In this document: positions 5,882 to 8,853 of the stretch, piece after piece
Numbering within the stretch: position 1 is the first letter of the stretch
Layout of the letters: every line of letters begins with the position of its first letter
Source: AP-15 sp035570595
GTDB taxonomy: Bacteria; Pseudomonadota; Alphaproteobacteria; ATCC43930; CGMCC-115725
DNA length: 8,853 bases
Assembly: GCA_035570595.1 (NCBI GenBank)
Contig: DATMLF010000197.1
Location: 1 to 8,853, forward strand
Direction of reading: 5' to 3'
Translations under genes and position numbers: made by a program
The notes under the pieces: model-generated
Told to the model about the DNA's origin: nothing
Seen by the model: the letters and a program-made list of their open reading frames with translations, nothing else
Database searches by the model: none

Positions 5882-5907
5882 GTCTTGGCCCTCGTCGTTT
5901 GCGGCGG

Positions 5908-5936
5908 ATCGTATCGGACCGACAAATCGGGATCAA
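5908..5936 (-). promoter_or_regulatory. Candidate promoter of the 72-residue ORF
   Basis: On the minus strand TTGATC (5936-5931) and TACGAT (5913-5908) are spaced by exactly 17 bases, each matching four of six sigma-70 consensus positions. The RNA would start near 5901, leaving a leader of about 20 bases containing the GAGGG ribosome site. The -35 hexamer is identical to that proposed for the flavin monooxygenase gene. Confidence 0.45.
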
Positions 5937-6015
5937 CAGCCGCGCGACATTCCCGCCGCCAAGGCCGCTCGGCCCCTCCGCCAGCTGGCTCGATCGCCTG
6001 CACCCCGAAGCCCGC

Positions 6016-6044
6016 TTCACAGCGGACAGGTTTGCGTGTATCCT
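6016..6044 (+). promoter_or_regulatory. Candidate promoter of the aminotransferase gene
   Basis: TTCACA (6016-6021, five of six matches to TTGACA) is followed after 17 bases by TATCCT (6039-6044, four of six matches to TATAAT). Transcription would begin near 6051, giving a leader of about 29 bases before ATG 6080. Spacing and -35 quality are good for a GC-rich genome. Confidence 0.5.
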
Positions 6045-6048
6045 CGAG

Positions 6049-6063
6049 TGTTTGCCCCAAACA
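6049..6063 (+). promoter_or_regulatory. Short hairpin at the 5' end of the aminotransferase leader
   Basis: TGTTTG-CCC-CAAACA is a perfect six-pair inverted repeat with a three-base loop. It falls at the predicted RNA start. It may be a transcript-stabilising 5' stem or an operator half-site pair. A second, wider inverted repeat (GACAGGT 6025-6031, ACCTGTC 6073-6079) surrounds it and touches the start codon. Confidence 0.35.
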
Positions 6064-6079
6064 AACCAGCGGACCTGTC

Positions 6080-7282
6080 ATGCCGTTTCTTGCCGACCGT
6101 CTTGCTCGCGTCAAACCGTCGCCGACGATGGCGATGACGGCCCTCGCCACCGAATTGAAGGCGACTGGGCGAGATATCGTCAGCCTGTCGGTCGGCGAGC
6201 CCGATTTCGACACCCCCGAAAACATTCAGGAGGCGGCGATCGCGGCGATGCGGCGCGGCGAGACCCGCTACACCACGTTTGACGGGTCGATCGAGCTGAA
6301 GCGCGCGGTGGCGGCCAAGTTCAAGCGCGAGAACGGCCTCGACTACGAGACCTCGCAGATCACGATCGGCAGCGGCGGCAAGCAGGTGCTGTACAACGCG
6401 ATGGTCGCGACGATCAACCCGGGCGACGAGGTCGTGATCCCCGCACCCTTCTGGGTGTCGTACCCGGAAATGGTGCTGCTGTGCGACGGGACCCCGGTGC
6501 CGGTTCCGTGCCCGCAAAACAACGGCTTCAAATTGCGCCCGGAGGAGCTCGACGCCTCGATCACGCCAAAGACCAAGTGGCTGATATTGAACTCGCCGTC
6601 GAACCCGACCGGGGCGGCCTACACCGAGGCCGAGCTGAAAGCCGTGGCCGAGGTTTTGCTGCGCCACCCGCAGGTCTGGGTTATGACCGACGACATGTAC
6701 GAGCATGTCATTTACGACGATTTCGAGTACCGCACGATCGCCCAGGTCGAGCCGCGGCTTTACGAGCGCACCCTGACCGTCAACGGCGTCTCGAAGGCGT
6801 ATTGCATGACCGGCTGGCGGATCGGCTACGGCGGCGGGCCCAAGGCGTTGATCAAGGCGATGGGCGCCATCCAGTCGAACTCGACCGCCAACCCGTGCTC
6901 GATCAGCCAGGCGGCGGCGATCGAGGCGCTGAACGGGCCGCAGGACTTCATCCCGGTGCACAACCGCAGCTTTCAGGAACGCCGCGACCTCGTGGTCGAC
7001 CTCTTGAACCATATCCCGGGTCTGTTCTGCCCGCGTCCGGAGGGGGCGTTTTACGTCTACCCGTCCTGCGCCGGGGTGATCGGCCAGCGCACCCCGGAGG
7101 GCAAAACGATCGCCAACGACGAGGATTTCGTCCGCTATCTGCTGGAGGCGGAGGGGGTCGCGGTCGTGCACGGCGAGGCCTTCGGCCTGTCGCCGCATTT
7201 CCGCATTTCCTACGCGACCTCGACCGAAGTGTTGCGCGACGCCTGCCAGCGCATCGAGCGCGCCTGCCGCGCATTGGCGTAG
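6080..7282 (+). CDS. Class-I pyridoxal-phosphate aminotransferase (aspartate / prephenate aminotransferase type)
   Basis: A 400-residue fold-type-I aminotransferase of the aspartate aminotransferase Ib group, the usual length. It transfers the amino group between aspartate (or glutamate) and 2-oxo acids in the cytoplasm; alphaproteobacterial members of this group often also act on prephenate in the arogenate route to tyrosine and phenylalanine. Visible motifs: N-terminal SLSVGEPDFDTPE (substrate-binding glycine region), SGGKQVLYNA (cofactor phosphate), PAPFWVSYPEM with the ring-stacking tryptophan, NSPSNPTGAAYT (cofactor ring and substrate carboxylate), DDMYEH, the Schiff-base lysine K239 in NGVSKAYCMTGWRIGY, and the carboxylate-binding arginine R375 in FRISYAT. 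ATG 6080 gives the exact family N-terminus (MPFLADRLARVKPSPT); the Shine-Dalgarno is weak (AGCGGA). The frame stays open upstream to 5885, but that extension is not protein-like. Likely housekeeping. Which 2-oxo acid is preferred cannot be decided here. Confidence 0.95.
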   Translation: MPFLADRLARVKPSPTMAMTALATELKATGRDIVSLSVGEPDFDTPENIQEAAIAAMRRGETRYTTFDGSIELKRAVAAKFKRENGLDYETSQITIGSGGKQVLYNAMVATINPGDEVVIPAPFWVSYPEMVLLCDGTPVPVPCPQNNGFKLRPEELDASITPKTKWLILNSPSNPTGAAYTEAELKAVAEVLLRHPQVWVMTDDMYEHVIYDDFEYRTIAQVEPRLYERTLTVNGVSKAYCMTGWRIGYGGGPKALIKAMGAIQSNSTANPCSISQAAAIEALNGPQDFIPVHNRSFQERRDLVVDLLNHIPGLFCPRPEGAFYVYPSCAGVIGQRTPEGKTIANDEDFVRYLLEAEGVAVVHGEAFGLSPHFRISYATSTEVLRDACQRIERACRALA

Positions 7283-7284
7283 CC

Positions 7285-7328
7285 GGCGCGGGTAGCTGAT
7301 CGCCGCTCCGCCGGGGCCGACCCGCGCC
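7285..7328 (+). terminator. Possible terminator stem after the aminotransferase gene
   Basis: GGCGCGGGT (7285-7293) is exactly complementary to ACCCGCGCC (7320-7328), giving nine base pairs around a 26-base GC-rich loop. It begins two bases after the TAG stop. No T-run follows, so it may be a 3'-stabilising stem or a weak or Rho-assisted terminator. Confidence 0.35.
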
Positions 7329-7412
7329 CGCCAGATTTCGATTGCGTTACAGCCGCCGGCCGCGCCAGATTGCCCCGATAGACCGGGCGCCGGCGACGGT
7401 GTAACGACCCGC

Positions 7413-7444
7413 GGGCGCCTGACAAAGATTGGCTGGAGGCGCCC
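7413..7444 (+). promoter_or_regulatory. Inverted repeat overlapping the ribosome site of the EF-G-like gene
   Basis: GGGCGCC (7413-7419) pairs with GGCGCCC (7438-7444) across an 18-base loop, and the right arm takes in the last two bases of the GGAGG ribosome site (7435-7439). A second GGGCGCC at 7385-7391 could pair with the same right arm. A folded leader would limit ribosome access. Such GC palindromes arise often by chance at this base composition. Confidence 0.2.
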
Positions 7445-7446
7445 CC

Positions 7447-8853
7447 ATGGCGAGTACGCCCGCGAACGGAACCGCGGCCCCGCGTTGTGCCGCCCTGATC
7501 GGCCCGTATTTGTCGGGCAAGACCTCGCTTCTCGAAGCGCTGTTGTTCGCGAGCGGGACCACCACCCGGCGCGGCAGCGTGCGCGACGGCAACGCGGTCG
7601 GCGACCACTCGCCCGAGGCGCGCGCGCGGCAGATGTCGACCGAGGTCAACGTCGCGGCCACGTCGTTTCTTGGCGATCCGTGGACCATCCTCGACTGCCC
7701 CGGCTCGGTCGAGCTCGCCTATGAAGCGCAGGGTGCGATGCTCGCCGCCGACGTCGCGGTCGTCGTCGTCGAGCCCGAGGTCGAGCGCGCGCTGACGATC
7801 AGCCCGCTCTTGCGTTTCCTCGACCAGCACACGATCCCGCACATGATCTTCATCAACAAGATGGACACCGCGAATGCGCGGGTGCGGGACGTCTTGGCGG
7901 CATTGCAGTCGGTCTCGCAGCGCCCGCTGGTGCTGCGCCAGGTGCCGTTGCGCGGCGCCGAGGGCGAGGTCACCGGCTATGTCGATCTCGTCAGCGAGCG
8001 CGCCTACCGCTACCGCCCCGGCCAGCCCTCGGACCTGGTCCCGCTGCCCGACGGCTTCTGGGACGCGGAGCGCGAGACCCGGTCGGGGCTGATCGAAAAG
8101 CTCGCCGATTTCGACGACACGCTCCTCGAAAAGCTGCTTGAGGAGGTCGAGCCCTCCAAGGACGAGATTTACCAGCATCTGACGCGCTCGATGAGCCAGG
8201 CGCAGATCGTGCCGGTGTTTCTCGGCTCGGCGACCGCCGACCATGGGGTGCGGCGGCTGTGGAAGGCGTTGCGGCACGAGACCCCGTCGGCGCAGGAAAC
8301 CGCGCTGCGGCTCGGCGTCGCCGCCGAAGGCGAACCCGTGGCGCAGGTGTTCAAGACGTTCCACCTGCCGCATACCGGCAAGCTGTCGTTGGCGCGGATT
8401 TGGCGCGGCGCGGTCAACGAGGGCATGGTGCTGAACGGCACCCGTGTGGCCGGCCTGTTGCGGGTGACCGGCGCGCAGCACGAAAAGCTCGCTGCCGCGC
8501 AGGCGGGCGAAGTCGTCGGCATGACGCGGATGGAGGAGCCCGCGACCGGCGACGTGCTGACCCCCTCGGGCAAGGCCGACCCGCTGCCTCGCCCCGAGCG
8601 GCCGCAGCCGGTGTTCGGCTTGGCGATCGCCTCCGAGCGGCGCGCCGACGACGTCAAACTGACCGGCGCCATCGCCAAACTGGTCGAGGAAGACCCGACT
8701 TTCGAGCTCGACCAGAACGCCGACACCCAGGAGATGGTGCTGTGGGGGCAGGGCGACATCCATCTGCAGATCGCGATGGACCGGCTGCGCAATCGCCACA
8801 ATCTCGCGGTCACCGGCCGGGCGGCCGCGGTGCCGTACAAGGAGACGATCCGC
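7447..8853 (+). CDS. EF-G-like translation GTPase (FusA paralogue), C-terminus beyond the window
   Basis: The first 469 residues of a protein that should be about 650-700 long; the window ends at the start of domain IV. Domains: GTPase domain (14-275), beta-barrel domain II (about 300-375) and domain III (about 395-465, with LWGQGDIHLQIAMDRL equivalent to the EF-G SGMGELHLEI motif). GTPase motifs: P-loop GPYLSGKT (19-26, EF-G has GHIDAGKT), a divergent switch I (PEARARQMSTEVNVA, 56-70, where EF-G has ERGITI), G3 DCPGS (83-87), G4 NKMD (137-140), G5 GSA (260-262). The catalytic histidine after DTPG in EF-G is a serine here. ATG 7447 is preceded by GGAGG at 7435-7439, spacing seven. This is one of the EF-G-like paralogues found beside the true fusA in many alphaproteobacteria, not the housekeeping factor: no rpsL/rpsG neighbours are seen. 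Exact role unknown; ribosome binding is inferred from the fold. Confidence 0.9.
   Translation, partial: MASTPANGTAAPRCAALIGPYLSGKTSLLEALLFASGTTTRRGSVRDGNAVGDHSPEARARQMSTEVNVAATSFLGDPWTILDCPGSVELAYEAQGAMLAADVAVVVVEPEVERALTISPLLRFLDQHTIPHMIFINKMDTANARVRDVLAALQSVSQRPLVLRQVPLRGAEGEVTGYVDLVSERAYRYRPGQPSDLVPLPDGFWDAERETRSGLIEKLADFDDTLLEKLLEEVEPSKDEIYQHLTRSMSQAQIVPVFLGSATADHGVRRLWKALRHETPSAQETALRLGVAAEGEPVAQVFKTFHLPHTGKLSLARIWRGAVNEGMVLNGTRVAGLLRVTGAQHEKLAAAQAGEVVGMTRMEEPATGDVLTPSGKADPLPRPERPQPVFGLAIASERRADDVKLTGAIAKLVEEDPTFELDQNADTQEMVLWGQGDIHLQIAMDRLRNRHNLAVTGRAAAVPYKETIR

Noticed and set aside
5532..6020. 162-codon minus-strand open frame overlapping the 72-residue gene
   Set aside because: It is rich in Arg, Pro and Gly, has no ribosome site, and covers in another frame a gene with a ribosome site and promoter.
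6017..7198. 393-codon minus-strand open frame opposite the aminotransferase
   Set aside because: No protein-like motifs, and the plus frame has all class-I aminotransferase signatures.
7210..8799. 529-codon minus-strand open frame opposite the EF-G-like gene
   Set aside because: Low-complexity composition and full overlap with a recognised GTPase; a classic antisense shadow in high-GC DNA.
1..8853. tRNA, rRNA, CRISPR array, transposase or integrase
   Set aside because: No cloverleaf-like arms ending in CCA, no regularly spaced repeats beyond the two short tandem repeats, and no mobile-element protein motifs were found on reading both strands.

Overview
The window is uniformly GC-rich, with strong G/C third-position bias in nearly every gene. 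Gene content (class-I aspartate aminotransferase with prephenate-type relatives, RMD1/DUF155 membrane protein, a FusA-like paralogue with DCPGS in G3, VapBC) points to an alphaproteobacterium, perhaps of the Rhodospirillales or Hyphomicrobiales. That placement is inference from protein style; there is no rRNA or other marker.

Layout. (1) 1-2414, plus strand: the C-terminal end of an unrecognised gene, then an MmgE/PrpD-family protein and a creatininase-family metallohydrolase 47 bp apart. These look like a small catabolic unit. Two short tandem repeats sit at the gene borders, one before prpD-like and one over its stop codon. (2) 2507-2653: a probable 48-residue membrane miniprotein, convergent with the next block. 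(3) 2665-4695, minus strand: a luciferase-like flavin monooxygenase followed by an RMD1/DUF155 tail-anchored protein. (4) 4756-5460, plus strand: an AT-rich control region and a VapB-VapC toxin-antitoxin pair with translational overlap. The control region is shared with the divergent monooxygenase gene and carries a palindrome and a direct repeat. (5) 5461-5662: a 202 bp convergent spacer with one possible 34-codon ORF and a hairpin. (6) 5663-5881, minus strand: a 72-residue protein of unknown function with a good promoter, divergent from (7) an aspartate/prephenate-type aminotransferase (6080-7282), also with a recognisable promoter. (8) 7447 to the right edge: an EF-G-like translation GTPase, cut by the window end.

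The genes do not form one pathway. The only clear functional pairs are prpD-like with creatininase-like (metabolic, inferred from adjacency) and VapB with VapC (established type). I see no rRNA, tRNA, CRISPR array, transposase or integrase. No convincing new multi-gene system is present. The most interesting points are the TA control region that overlaps the neighbouring monooxygenase promoter and appears leaderless, the divergent EF-G paralogue with its altered G3 motif, and two small unannotatable proteins.
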